Shown: positions 1 through 10,993, counted from the stretch's first letter. The stretch: DNA of 64,000 nucleotides from Catonia carolina (GCA_035578175.1 JAQMRL010000022.1:3170001-3234000); one strand, 5' to 3'. Notes: generated from the letters alone by a model not told the origin. Made by a program: numbers and translations.

Positions 1-394
1 CACTAAATATTTAGGATGTACTATAAATAAAATCGAAAGCCCCGTTGGCTACCATACTGACTTACTCAACATTAGTCCATTTCTTTAAAAAAACTAAAGA
101 GCTGGAATGTGTTTGGGAAAGTTTTACACACTCACTAACCGTAATCCCATTGGACATTTACGGATTCTTTAACTTCTCAACGTGCTAGAATTATTCTGAA
201 ATCTTAAAAGTTAAGTTTCAGCCAGGCTTAGGCATTATTATTCCTAACAACCGTGCTTAAAAAAACCATTGTTGTTAGGGGTTTTCAGAGCACTGTGGCA
301 GAATAATATATAAGTAACTTACATGTAAATTTAAAAATATATAATTTAATGGCTAAAACCTTAAAGAGAATAAAATCTGTAAAAGTAAAACAGT
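1..394. other. AT-rich stretch, no gene seen
   Basis: No coding signal is visible. The only structure is a weak inverted repeat, a 9-base arm (CCTAACAAC, 243-251) pairing with GTTGTTAGG (271-279). Confidence 0.5.
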
Positions 395-850
395 TCTTAA
401 AGAAGATTATACGTCATCTCTGTGCTCCTGTACGGTGTAGAATTCTGAACCATGGATAAAGATTTCACAAGGAAACTAACGCATTTTAAATGTGGCTCTG
501 TGGGCGAATGATGAGAGTACCATGGACTGATTGGATGAAAAATGTCGAACGTTTCAGTAGAATGAAAAAAAACGTGACCTCATTAAAATCGTTAAAATGT
601 AGAAAGCTCCAGTACTTGACACATGTCATGAGAAGTGAATCCAGATATACGTTACATCAAGTCATTCTGCAGAGGAAAATATATATAATTATGGAAAAAT
701 TGGACTTAGCAAAAGACGAATGTCATGGCGTTGAAATTTTAGAACTTGGTATGAAGAAAGCTTATAAGAGCTAAATTACATGAAGAGTGAAAATTGCTAC
801 GGTGATCGCCAATGTTCAGAACGTATAGGCACTAGAAGAAGAAGAAGCAG
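395..850 (+). mobile_element. Decayed 3' end of an RTE-clade retrotransposon
   Basis: The readable frame 490-774 aligns with the carboxyl end of the RTE at 42185-44374: RVPWTDWMKNVERFSRMKK matches KIPWTHKVTNVEVLQRMKK, and RKLQYLTHVMRSESRY matches RKLQYLGHIMRNSQRY. Upstream (420-480), SVLLYGVE is still readable before stop codons. After the coding remnant come the same terminal bases as in the large copy (TAGGCACT) followed by a short GAA tail (835-848), as at 44372-44393. It is therefore a 5'-truncated copy of the same or a sister family, too mutated to make protein. The first Met at 490 is incidental. Confidence 0.85.
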
Positions 851-939
851 TGCTTAAAGTCAGTTGAATTATTATGAAAAACATAAAACATAGTTTTTTC
901 GTAAGTTGATCTATTAGTGCATCTATTATGCATCCTTCA

Positions 940-1041
940 GAAAAAATGGTTTACGAAAATTTTACTTAAAGTTTTTATTTTATGACCCACCAAATAGTCT
1001 CCAGCGGTGTTCACCTTAACTTAATTTAGTATTAAAAGTTT
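940..1041 (+). pseudogene. 5' part of an older Jockey-like remnant, split by an insertion
   Basis: Joining these bases conceptually to those after 3020 gives a degenerate reading of the region leading into the conserved LYK-x-L-x-RP-I-W-x-YG motif of Jockey-like ORF2, with frame breaks and stops. The match upstream of the insertion is weak and rests on a few short words (SPLNL-like, LK, YK). I infer that this is the left half of the remnant seen at 3021-3306. Confidence 0.45.
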
Positions 1042-1051
1042 AAGATGAAAG
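1042..1051. repeat. Left target-site duplication, AAGATGAAAG
   Basis: The same ten bases recur at 3011-3020 just after the poly-A tail, so the element between them (1052-3010) inserted by target-primed reverse transcription. This copy of the duplication supplies the ATG at 1045. Confidence 0.85.
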
Positions 1052-2820
1052 AATTAATTACTCAAAAACGGGCAGCACGTCGTCGATGGCATCGTACAAG
1101 ACTTCCGGACGATAAATCTACTGTCAATCGGCTATCCAACAGACTTAAAAAGGAAATCTGGGCAGTTAAACTCGACCGCTTTGAAAGCCGTTTGAATTCC
1201 CTGGACACAGAAGATGGCTCGTTATGGAGAGCAACAAAGCGACTTCTAAAGCAAGTTCCAGTTTCGACTCCTCTTCGGCGTGAGAACCAAACCTGGGCCA
1301 AGTCTGACCAAGAAAAAGCTGATTTATTTGGAGAACATCTCAGCAACGTATTTAAACCTCATGTGCAAACAGGAGACATTGAGTTTGACAGGGATGTACA
1401 GGAATTCGTAACGTGCCCAACTACGCTATCGCTGCCGCCTAAACCTGTGAGTTTAAACGAGGTCAAGAGTATTATTAAACGTCTTCCATTGCACAAGTCA
1501 CCAGGTCTGGATTTGATAACTGCAGAGATATTAAAGGAGTTACCAGAAAGAGGGATAATTTTTATACGAAACATATTTAATGCTATTCTCAGAACTGCGC
1601 ATTTTCCTTTACAATGGAAATTGTCAACTATTGTTTTATTTCAGAAGCCGGAAAAACCATCTCACTGTGTAAGCTCTTACCGGCCCATTAGCCTTCTTTC
1701 AGTCGTGTCTAAACTTTTTGAACGAATTTTGTTAGATCGACTTTCGCCGATAATTGAAGCTACAACTCCAAATTATCAGTTTGGATTCAGAAGGCAGCAT
1801 TCAACAACTCATCAGCTGCACAGAGTGGTTGATTTAATTTCTGTAGGGTTAGAACAAAAATTATACACATCGGCTGTATTTCTGGATATTAGTTCGGCGT
1901 TCGATAAGGTTTGGCATCCCGGGCTTTTGTATAAATTAAAATCTGTTTTTTCTGATACATATTATGGAATTCTGAGATCATTTTTAGAGGATAGATATTT
2001 TGTTGTGCGCCAAGGTTTGGAATATTCTAATATCTGGCATATCGAAGCAGGAGTTCCTCAAGGGTCCATATTATCTCCTGCTTTGTACTCCATATTTACG
2101 TCTGACTTCCCGGAAAATGACTTCACGACAGTAGCAGCGTACGCAGATGATACCGTTCTGTTATGCAGCAGTGAATCTCCAGAAGAAACTTCGATGAACA
2201 TCCAAAATCACTTGTATGAGGTATCTACATGGCTCAAAAACTGGAGAATGAAAGTTAACCCGCTGAAATCTGTGCAAGTGACTTTTACTTTAAGAAGAAG
2301 AACTTGTCCAACTGTTTACCTGGATAACAATGAGATACCGCAAGAAAATAAAGTTCGATATCTGGGCCTCCATTTAGACCGTAGACTGACTTGGGGATAT
2401 CATATCAAAACAAAACGTTTGCAACTAAATAACCGTACAAAATTACTTTCAAAATTCATCAACAGAAAATCAACTCTATCATTAAAATTTAAATTATTAA
2501 CATACAAAGCCTATTTACGACCGATATGGAATTACGGTATTGAAATTTTTGGGACCGCAAAGAAAACTCACATTCAAAAAATTCAAACTCATCAGTCAAA
2601 AATACTTCGGATGATAACGAACGCCCCATATTACGTAACAAATTTAACATTGCATTCCGATTTGAAAATCCCTTTTGTAACGGAAACTGCTAAAATAAAA
2701 TATTCCAAATTTAACAGGAAATTAACAGATCACATCAATCCCCTAATACAGCAAATGTCAAGACGAAACTTACCACACCGACGCCTACGAAGAAAATGGA
2801 GTAGAGATCTATTGGTCTAA
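1045..2820 (+). CDS. Jockey-like ORF2 reverse transcriptase, 5'-truncated
   Basis: The 591-residue open frame carries the reverse transcriptase that would copy element RNA at a nicked target. In order: a linker (1-140); RT entry around KSPGLDLITAEILKEL (about 150-165); YRPISLLSVVSKLFERILL (about 212); FLDISSAFDKVWH with the first catalytic Asp (about 279); GVPQGSILSP (about 335); the catalytic YADD at 366-369 (bases 2140-2151); and YLGLHLDRRLTW of the thumb (about 439). The frame ends in RRKWSRDLLV. The apurinic-type endonuclease that should precede it is absent. The ATG lies in the target-site duplication, so residues 1-2 are host sequence and the true ORF2 once extended upstream. No frame damage is visible within the remaining part. 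Clade assignment (Jockey) is from motif style; an I-group relative is possible. Confidence 0.88.
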   Translation: MKELITQKRAARRRWHRTRLPDDKSTVNRLSNRLKKEIWAVKLDRFESRLNSLDTEDGSLWRATKRLLKQVPVSTPLRRENQTWAKSDQEKADLFGEHLSNVFKPHVQTGDIEFDRDVQEFVTCPTTLSLPPKPVSLNEVKSIIKRLPLHKSPGLDLITAEILKELPERGIIFIRNIFNAILRTAHFPLQWKLSTIVLFQKPEKPSHCVSSYRPISLLSVVSKLFERILLDRLSPIIEATTPNYQFGFRRQHSTTHQLHRVVDLISVGLEQKLYTSAVFLDISSAFDKVWHPGLLYKLKSVFSDTYYGILRSFLEDRYFVVRQGLEYSNIWHIEAGVPQGSILSPALYSIFTSDFPENDFTTVAAYADDTVLLCSSESPEETSMNIQNHLYEVSTWLKNWRMKVNPLKSVQVTFTLRRRTCPTVYLDNNEIPQENKVRYLGLHLDRRLTWGYHIKTKRLQLNNRTKLLSKFINRKSTLSLKFKLLTYKAYLRPIWNYGIEIFGTAKKTHIQKIQTHQSKILRMITNAPYYVTNLTLHSDLKIPFVTETAKIKYSKFNRKLTDHINPLIQQMSRRNLPHRRLRRKWSRDLLV

Positions 2821-3010
2821 TTGTTCTATATTTTTATTAACTTATTTTTTGAAATCCACTATACTTTTGAATTATCCACTGGGATGTATTCTTTAAAAAA
2901 ATATTTCTGTTTATTTATCAAGTCATTTGTTTTTTTCAAAATTTAGTTAAGCTTTTGGATGGTTATACTGTACTGTATAGTTTCTAAATAAAATTAACGT
3001 TAAAAAAAAA
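1052..3010 (+). mobile_element. 5'-truncated Jockey-like non-LTR retrotransposon, copy 1
   Basis: The element consists of most of ORF2 (to 2820), a roughly 180-base 3' UTR with AATAAAATTAACG just before the end, and an A tail (3002-3010). Exact 10-bp target duplications flank it. The endonuclease and any ORF1 are missing, so this is a dead-on-arrival truncated insertion. Its 3' part is almost identical to the minus-strand copy at 48317-49604, which points to recent mobilisation of the subfamily. It landed inside an older relative. Confidence 0.92.
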
Positions 3011-3020
3011 AAGATGAAAG
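3011..3020. repeat. Right target-site duplication, AAGATGAAAG
   Basis: Exact repeat of 1042-1051, directly after the A tail of the inserted element. Confidence 0.85.
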
Positions 3021-3306
3021 ATCTGTTTAAAATTTCGGGACTTATGGTGCAACTCTTTGAATTAGCGCCAGAAAGTCGATCCAGGCCTTTTAATCAAAAC
3101 TCTCAAGACTAGCTTTTATGTATGCAATAAAACCCTTTACGAGGGGTAAATCCCGACAGTAAAGAAGCTAATCGCGTCCTTCTATAGTAAATTTCACGAA
3201 CGACTAGATGACCATCCAAACCAACTAACCTGTGATCTAGCCACAGGGAACTTTCCAACTGTGCGACGTCTAAAGCGAAAGTGGAGTAGAGACCGCTTGG
3301 TCTGAT
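3021..3306 (+). pseudogene. Older Jockey-like ORF2 carboxyl end, decayed
   Basis: With small frame shifts the sequence reads KDLFK-I-x-TYG (3020-3055), then KTSFYVCNKTLYEG, a stop, IPTVKKLIASFYSKFHERL, and finally FPTVRRLKRKWSRDRLV before TGA (3304-3306). This matches the end of the neighbouring younger copy (YYVTNLTLHSDLKIP, YSKFNRKL, RRLRRKWSRDLLV) but is clearly another subfamily. It carries stops and indels and cannot be translated. It is the target into which 1052-3010 inserted. Confidence 0.82.
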
Positions 3307-5182
3307 ACGTACAACACATGTAGTTATAAACGGGGAATGTACCACATAATGCACCTCTTCTCCTTAAAGTAATATTCCCCACTGCTATTTAATTAACATA
3401 CACGAAAATTGTCCAACTCAATGTACAATATATATTTCACTGCATTGTATATATTTCAATTTTCTTTTTAATAAAATATTTTATATTAAAAATAATAAAA
3501 CGTATGAAAGTACTTATTTAATCTAATAGGAAATTAGTTTAATAATGAGCATTTGTGAATTCGGTGAATTGAACTCACAGGAATAATATTTCAAATACCG
3601 TTCAGAAACACCGTAACATCTATTAAACAAAATAATATATTTTGACATAGTGAAATACTATATTATTAAGATATCAATAATGACAAGTTAATTAGTTATT
3701 TAAAAAATAAACTTTACATTTAATTTTTTTGCAGATTTAATTTGAAAATAACTAATACATAATAACATAAAATTACACACCAAATTCTCCACTGATTTTG
3801 TTTTAAATTATTTAATATGTAAACTAAAAATCTTTATAATATTCAAATTAGTAATATTATAATAAAATAACGTATAATATATTCGGTAAATTAGTATAAA
3901 ATAATATACGGTTAAGCAATACAGTAATTTGTTGTGTTAAATTAATAAAATAGTAGAGGTCGTACTAACAAATAAATCAAAAACAGATTACAAAGAATGT
4001 TAACTATAGAATATTAAAGTTCTAATATAAAAACGTAAGGTATTTAAAATCACTGCATATTTTATTTAAATTGGTCTAATAAAAATTAAGGTTTTTAAAT
4101 TATTAATGCACCTTCACTGATCTATATTTTAAAACAATAATAATAAAACTAAACACCGAATGTTAGGATTAATCATAAAAAAGTAGGTACATTTTATATT
4201 TTTTATGATTTATGAAAGATGGCGGACCTGCCGAACAAAAGAACCTTATTTTCTGTTTTATAATTTGAGACTCCTGCTGAGCTACTCACTTTCTTCTAGT
4301 CTACAGTTCCGCCCAATAAGCCATGAATATTTAACAACTCTCTTGTTTAGCTACTTTAAATTGAATCATCTTCAAACTAGGCTTTTAATTGAAATATGTT
4401 AAATCGATGATAATAATGAAATAGAAAGGCTTTATTTATAAAGAATTCAGTCTGCAAGAAGGAATTAATGCCTGAAATTGGGGCCTAAGGCAAATCTGAA
4501 TTATTTTTATAACCCCTTACCATCTCTAAAAAAAAGACACACTAAGCTACAGTTTCAATAACGTTACTTAGCAGAAAAATCCATTAATATAACCGAAACT
4601 TTACCCTTACAAAAGTATTTATTTTTTAATTTATTTAAAATATATTTCAACAAATTTGCATTGTCGAGTGAGTTTTTTAATTAAAAATGTAAATTGAATT
4701 TTTACTTTCTTTTATTTAATGCGTTAAATGAAATCCTATGAAACTGTTTTCTGCAGACTTTGAGGTAAAGATAGTAATAAAAATAACTTTAGTTTCGACT
4801 ACAATAAAATAATAATATTATAAATTATACTCACTACGTACAAATTAAATATAATTTCTTTTCATAAATGTCTTACATATCCTATCTAAGGAGTAATTTT
4901 CCCAATAAATCTGTTTCATTTCATATCATAACGATATACGAAAAATTTTAACTGATCCCACTGAAAAGCTACACACAAATTGTTACTTTTTCTGTCACGA
5001 TAAAAATTGACGTGTAGTGATTTCTAATTTCATATTCAGGTATCTTTATACAAAGCTGGCCTATGTTAAAAGTTGTTAGAACTTATCAGTTACCTTAGTT
5101 ATCATGTTGATAACAATTTCTAGTGTGAATAGAATAATAACATAATCCCCGAATTTTCGAATAATATAAAAATTACATCATA
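3307..5182. other. Very AT-rich stretch, no gene seen
   Basis: There are long A/T runs and only short open frames without recognisable content. A locally less AT-rich patch at 4215-4330 contains a frame of 65 codons (4205-4402) that resembles no family I know. Confidence 0.5.
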
Positions 5183-5186
5183 AAAA

Positions 5187-5700
5187 GTTGTCGATAAACA
5201 TAGTTATTATAAAAATTACCGGATTTCTAGTGAGATAAATAATTGCATCATAATATAATATCATCATTTGAAACAACTGACGCATATGATATTCTAACTT
5301 AAATATAGCAATCAGAGTTTACTACCGAATTACATTTTATTATATTTGGTAATTTTTAGTGATTATATCTAGCTTTAGACAAGTACTAACACAATTTTTT
5401 TACTAAAATAAATTAATAATTTTATTTATAACAGAAAAATTATCAAAAAAGTTATCGGTAAACATAATTATTATAAAAATTCCCGGATTTCTAGTGTGAT
5501 AAACAATTGCATCATAAAATAATTTCATGATTTAAACAACTAAGGCATTTGATATTCCAACTTATCTATAGTAAACAAAGTTGACAACCGAATAACAAAT
5601 TAAGTAAGTTTTAATAGTTATATTATCTAGCATTCACACAAGTGGTAACACAAATTTTTAACTGCAATGACTTTTATTTATACCAAAAAAATTACAAGTT
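5187..5700. repeat. Tandem duplication, 264-bp period
   Basis: Unit 1 (5187-5450) and unit 2 (5451-5700) align along their length: GTTGTCGATAAACATAGTTA against GTTATCGGTAAACATAATTA, then a shared TATAAAAATT, CGGATTTCTAGTG and AATTGCATCATAA. Divergence is substantial, so the duplication is old. No coding content. Confidence 0.8.
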
Positions 5701-5729
5701 CATATTGGTATTGATCTGCCAACAACAGA

Positions 5730-5990
5730 CAGGTGGAGTTTACTCTCAATCTGTTCGTTGCAGGGCTAAAATAAATAGTTCTATTTCTTCCATGGTCAGC
5801 CATTAAATGACTGAATCATTTAAAAAGAGAAGAGGTAGAGGTGTAAAAGACATTAATCAGAGTTATCTCCTCTGAAAGTAATGAATTTCATTTTACAGCC
5901 AGACCCTGAGGTGAATGAAGTGAAATTAGGATTTTCAGAGGGCCCGGCATGCTAATAAGCGTACTTTACCATGTAGCGAAGAAGGCAATT
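5730..5990 (+). repeat. Repeat B, copy 1 (3' part missing)
   Basis: One of six copies in the window of an unnamed ~350-400-bp repeat. It starts at CAGGTGGAG (5730) and includes GAGTTATCTCCTCTGAAAG, ATGAATTTCATT and the CAGCCAGACCCTG word. An internal stretch found in other copies (GTGTCATTTGCAGG) is deleted here. Confidence 0.82.
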
Positions 5991-6039
5991 GTAAACTATC
6001 TCACACAATTTTACAACGAAAGCTACGTCTTTCTCCGTA

Positions 6040-6250
6040 TTTATGAAAAGTTTTTCATCGTCAGGACCCAAGAAGACACCTTTTGTCGCTTAAAACAAAA
6101 CAATTACACGGAAGCAACGCTGCTGAGTGCTGTCTTCTTCAAAAGGTATATCCAACATTTTTAACTTCTTTACTGAAAGTTTATGTTAAACTGTTTGTAA
6201 ATAATTCTTATCTGTTAAAAAATGCACCGTTAATTTATAAAAATATAGTT
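6040..6250 (+). repeat. Repeat A, copy 1
   Basis: It is homologous, in opposite orientation, to 18926-19078: both contain GGAAGCAACGCTGCTGAGTG, CTGTCTTCTTCAA and TAAACTGTTTGTAAATAATT. Short open frames over it (5949-6164 and 6083-6394) differ in frame between copies and are not supported as genes. Confidence 0.75.
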
Positions 6251-7230
6251 CTACTAATTTTTTTCTTGTTTATTATTTTTAAAGTGAAGTACGTTATTAA
6301 CGTGTCAAGAGATCATAATATTTGTAAAAAAAAAATAATATTTAAAAATACTATTGAACAAAAATTATTTTTACAGTTGTATTATATGAAATAAAATACA
6401 AAAACGATCATTTTACCCCCGACTTAATTGAGTATAAGAGGGGAATGAGATATTGGTGGATATTCTTCTGTTAGAAGAGAGGGACAAAAGGACTAACCAA
6501 TCCATTGATTGAAGAAAATTCTCATCAAGGAATTGACGCGATGCCAGCAACTGTGATCGGACCTAATTTTGCTAAAAGAAAAACTAAGTGCACTCTCCCC
6601 AGAGATTTTTCTTTCTTAAAATACAAGCAAATATACTAAGAAAAACTCACACTCGATTGAAGAAAAATATTAAAACTCAATGAAATCTCGTTCGAAAAAA
6701 ATAAATAAAATGTGATAAACGAAAATCCGAACAATACTTTCTGAAATATTATTTTTCAAAGTTTCTTCAAAACAATACATATTTACAAGTGGCATAAACT
6801 TTCGGATTACATAATGTAGTTGAAAGGGTATACGTACAACGCCTACGTATAGAATAAGGCGCAGATAATTTTCTTAATAAAGTTCGATTCTTGTTTACTT
6901 CAATTACAAACAATAAACTTTTAAAAACTAAACTATTTTCCAGTAACCGTATATTTTTTTACCGAATAAAATTTTTTAATAACCATTGTTAAAATAATTC
7001 TAATTTTATGTATTTTTATAAATAATAATTTTATTATGTCATAAAGCGTTGAAAAACAGTGTTGAAAAATTCTTCACGGTGATTTCTCCTATTCTACTTA
7101 TTTGTAAAACAACTAAAAAGAGGTTTCAATGGAAACATTTTAACTACTATAATATTCACTATATAAACTTTTAGTAGTACAATTGAATTGATGACACTCA
7201 TATTTAAATGACACCTCCTGATGTCAATAG
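6251..7230. other. AT-rich stretch, no gene seen
   Basis: Nothing recognisable on either strand. Confidence 0.45.
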
Positions 7231-7237
7231 AATTTAA

Positions 7238-7540
7238 GCTCTAGAGGCTTTACTAAGAAAAATAGAAAGTGAAGTGGCTTACCCTGCCTTTCTCACTGAG
7301 TGAAATGTATGCTTATCAGCATGCCAGCCCTCTGAAAAACATCTACTTTTCACTCTGCAAATGACCCCTTCACTTTATTCACCGCAGGGTGGGCTGTATA
7401 ATGAAATACATTACTCTCAAAGGAGATAATTTCTAACAAAAGTCTTTACCAGCTGTACCCCTTCTGTTCTTAGATACTTTAGTCACATAATTGGCTGACA
7501 AGAAACAGAACTATATTTTTGTAGCCCTGGAAATAGCAGA
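7238..7540 (-). repeat. Repeat B, copy 2
   Basis: Minus-strand copy: the plus strand shows the reverse complement of the family words (CTCTAGAGGCTTTACTAAG at 7240, GCTTATCAGCATGCCAG at 7311, TGTAGCCCTGGAAATAG at its 5' end). Confidence 0.85.
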
Positions 7541-8062
7541 TCGAGTGCAAATGATTTAAAAGTTCACCTGCCTGTTATGGGCAGAAAAAATCAGAGAGGA
7601 AAGAGCAAAAGGGAGAACTTTGTTCAAAAATTAATGAGAGAGGTTATATCAATATTATGTGCATTTTATATTTTAAAAAATTCAGCCAACGCACATTCCT
7701 TGTGAAAAAGTTACGCTAACCGTTTGTTACTCTAAAGACTGTATTTGAAATTTTACTATTGACTTAACTAATAAAGCAGGTTCAAAGTTGCTTTATCATA
7801 CCCTTTCTAGTATCCCTTTTAAGTTTCAGTTCTTAAAGATTTTCTAAGAGAGAGATATCGTACTTCCTGATTGGCTACTTCTAAACAAAACACCTGGCCC
7901 CACTTTATACGTAAAAAGGTGTACACCCGCCAATGATTTTCGATAAAATAAAAAGAAATCATAAAATGAAATCGAGATAAGAACACAGTCACCATTTACG
8001 CGTTTTAAACGTCTGTGCTGAGTACCCTGTATCGCCCTAGTGAACATGTTTTCTATGAGAGA
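7541..8062. other. Unassigned stretch
   Basis: A 79-codon minus-strand frame (7844-8083) shows no family features and runs into repeat C; I do not call it a gene. Confidence 0.4.
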
Positions 8063-8152
8063 ATGTCTAAAAATTATTTTCAAATAGCTTCAGCAACTCT
8101 GTCAAAATAAAAATTTAATAATGTATTTATTCTATTTTCTTAAGTTTTCTTG
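8063..8152 (+). repeat. Repeat C, copy 1, left segment
   Basis: It matches the reverse complement of 56650-56742 (shared TGTCTAAAAATTATTTTCAA and AATGTATTTATTCTATTTTC). The copy continues at 8395 after an insertion. Confidence 0.8.
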
Positions 8153-8394
8153 GCCTTCGGGCCAGCCCAGTCAGTCAGCTGGTAGAAAGTCGCTATTGTT
8201 TGTTAAGTAACACTGGTTAGGCAAGCGACTTTGTATGGTGACCAGCTGACAGCCATCCATGAACAAACTCTACTGGGGGTCCCTGTTCAAACTCATGCCT
8301 AAACCACTTCAAAAATACAGCGAAAAGCAGCCATCAAATTGGGTAGTTGTCAATAGTGTGTACAGTTCCCAATAACAAATAAAAGCTAAAAAAA
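8153..8394 (+). mobile_element. SINE-like insertion inside repeat C
   Basis: This 242-bp segment interrupts repeat C; the other copy (56515-56742) lacks it. It is bounded by an approximate 12-13-bp target duplication, TTAAGTTTTCTTG (8140-8152) and TTAGTTTTCTTG (8395-8406), and ends A-rich (8380-8394). It contains a pol III B-box-like GTTCAAACTC (8285-8294); an A box is not clear. A hairpin with a TTCG loop, TGGCC-TTCG-GGCCA, spans the left junction (8151-8164). I infer a tRNA-derived SINE of an unnamed family. Confidence 0.65.
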
Positions 8395-8550
8395 TTAGTT
8401 TTCTTGTTATTTGGATACATCACGTGATAAGGTTTGTGATTTAGAGCAAATTTTTAATGATTTCCTTACGGTTTGGTGACCCATACGCTAGAAATTTTCT
8501 GCCGGTCTAGAAAAATTTTATTGCCGGCCATAGGGTAAAACAAATTTGAC
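8395..8550 (+). repeat. Repeat C, copy 1, right segment
   Basis: Continues the homology with 56515-56650 reversed: GGTTTGTGATTTA, TTAATGATTTCCTTACGGTT and CTGCCGGTCTAGAAAAAT are shared with few changes. Homology fades after GCCGGCC at 8523-8529. Confidence 0.8.
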
Positions 8551-10764
8551 TAAATTGATTCTCTTTGTTACAAATGTGTGTTCTCCAAGAAATGCGTGTA
8601 TCATGATGTAGCCCGAAATAATCGAAGGAGTCTGTCTGAGACAGCAGAATTACTTATTGTAATTGGAGGGCAGATTTCTTTATTAGAGGAAATGTAATAA
8701 GCAGGTTTATCGTTTCTTTAGATTTAATTCGCCTAATTTCTACCATCGATCAATATTGTTTAATTGCTCTTAAAGATGTTGTGATACAGTTTCCGATGTT
8801 TCGTATATTGATTGAACTGCTGTGTCACTGGCAAATGTGAACTTAAAATTAATTTTCTTTATACGAATTTTAGTCTAATAATTTTATATATAGTTACGTA
8901 GTTTGAATTATTTTAATGAATTCAAAAAGGATGGAAAATAATTTCATTCGTACTTAATTCGTAAATCATCTACAAACGAACATACCTCCATCTTACGTTG
9001 ATACATCAGTTAATTAATTCCATCTTTACCACTCTAGTTGACTTTCTGTACCGTCATATTAGTTTATGGTTTCAAGTCAACGATGTTTGCTGTTGGCTAT
9101 AAATTAATTAATTAGTATGTTATGAAATAATGATTACTTAATTTAATTATTTCAGACGGTTTGAGTAATTCATGATGAATTTAATAAGAGCGCTCTATTA
9201 GATAAATCTCTTTCCACACGTTTTATTTTTACTTTTTCACAATATACGTAGTAATGAAAATATTTATTTTAAAAATCGATTCCCAACATTGTAAAGCTTA
9301 TTTCTTTCGAACCTCTATGTTCTGACCATTTATTTTTATTTTTATTTTTGATAATCATATTTTAAATATAAATTAAAAAACCATAATATTAAATAAAGGT
9401 TTAATGTACAATAAGGCAATATTTGATCAGTATTGACGTTTAAAACACTTTTTGCCGAGGGATCTTTCTAGCGAAAACCAATCGGACTGCAATGATGACT
9501 GCAAGCTTCAACAAATAAATCATGTTTTAAAACCAATATTTAGATTTTATGTAAACAGATTTTAAAATGTTCAATAAAAATGTTAAAAAATTAGTATCTG
9601 AAGGTTTGACAACATTTTGTGATGATCTTTTGAATTCAAAATTGTATTATGCATAAACTCAATAAATATACCACGAACTCTAGTTTTATCATTTGTGCTC
9701 TAGGTGATGCAGGAAAAGACTTCCGTAGAAGTACTTCGGAGATTCTCAAAAGTTTAAGTTTCGATGCTCAAAGTCTGTTTACATGGGATCAGAAAATACT
9801 TAAGAAATAAATGTACAGTTAAATGCCACAATTATTCTATTTTCCCCCAATTCGTCGTTCCGCTTTATTCGTCACGGCAGAACAACTGTTTTACTAAAAC
9901 GTGACGATTAAGGAAAACATTAAGAAACAGAAGAACTGATGAAAATCAGTATTTAACAATATTATGTTAACTTTGTGTAAGGAAGAACAATATTTTTGTA
10001 AAGTTTACAATATAATTCAGTTAATAAATTATTTTTTTAATTACTTAACTGAGTGAAATGTCTGTAAAAATTCTTTAGCTTTCGTATAGACGATGATGTT
10101 AAATTATAATGTATATTAAAATAATTGTTACTAAATAAAGTAACTATCTAAGTGTAGAAGAATAAATTAAGAATCAATTACGGACTTAAGCTAAAGAGTT
10201 TCAGTATTAACTCACACTTTTGCAAAAAAATGACGAAGAAGAAGAATTAGGAACTGTTCTACTAACAGTATCTTCTAATGAAATTAAAAATATGCTTTAC
10301 GTGTTTGATGAATTAGTTTAAAACTGCAGTTTAGCAGTTAATTCGTAAACTTCTATTACATTTCAAACAACATCACGTTTTTAATTAGTTGAATACTATT
10401 ATAGAACTTAAATTTAAAAATAAAACCAATTGTAAGGAAAATTATTTTATGTGTGAAGATGCACTGAAAACTACTTTATAAAACACGATCTGTTAAATTT
10501 AACAGCACGAATATTAATAAAAAAAACCAGGAAATGGATACATGAGTTCTCTACGAATTTAACACCAAAATCTTTTACGAAATGAACAAGCCAATAAAGA
10601 GTATTATATGTGCAGTATTTTAATTTTAAAAGTGATACTAAATTAAAACAAAAAAATATTCACAGAATTTTATTTTATTAAAAGCGTATCAACTAAGTAT
10701 TTTGGTTATTATCAACTATTATGTGTTAAAGTTCGCGAGCGGTGGGTTCTGTCGTGTAATTCCA
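8551..10764. other. AT-rich stretch, no gene seen
   Basis: There are only short random frames, no repeat family with a second copy in the window, and no RNA gene. Confidence 0.45.
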
Positions 10765-10993
10765 GACCGTAGCCGGGAATTAATTTCGAGACATTCCATT
10801 TTGTAGTTTACAGCGGATTTTAGCACTGTAACAACTGGATTATGAAAGCGGTTATATTTTTAATTTTGTTTTCTGTAACAAGCCGAAAATGGCTTGTTTA
10901 TTAGTTAGTTACACAAAAATTATTCTCGACGACCATGGAGTGTTAAAGCGACCGCTGATCCTAGTGACTAATAAACCGAAGTTCAGACAATGA
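10765..10993 (-). repeat. 229-bp tandem unit 1, tRNA-SINE-like
   Basis: First of two adjacent units with the same order of words (GACCGTAGCCG, CATTCCATT, GGATTATGAAAGCG, GGCTTGTTTA). On the minus strand the start of the unit reads like a decayed pol III promoter, with an A-box-like ATCCAGTGATTAAAG and a B-box-like AGAATTGATTCTC best seen in unit 2, so the duplicated segment probably includes an old SINE head. Confidence 0.8.

Noticed and set aside
6083..6394. 103-codon plus-strand frame
   Set aside because: It starts in repeat A and ends in low-complexity Lys/Ile/Phe-rich sequence; the frame is not kept in the other repeat A copy.
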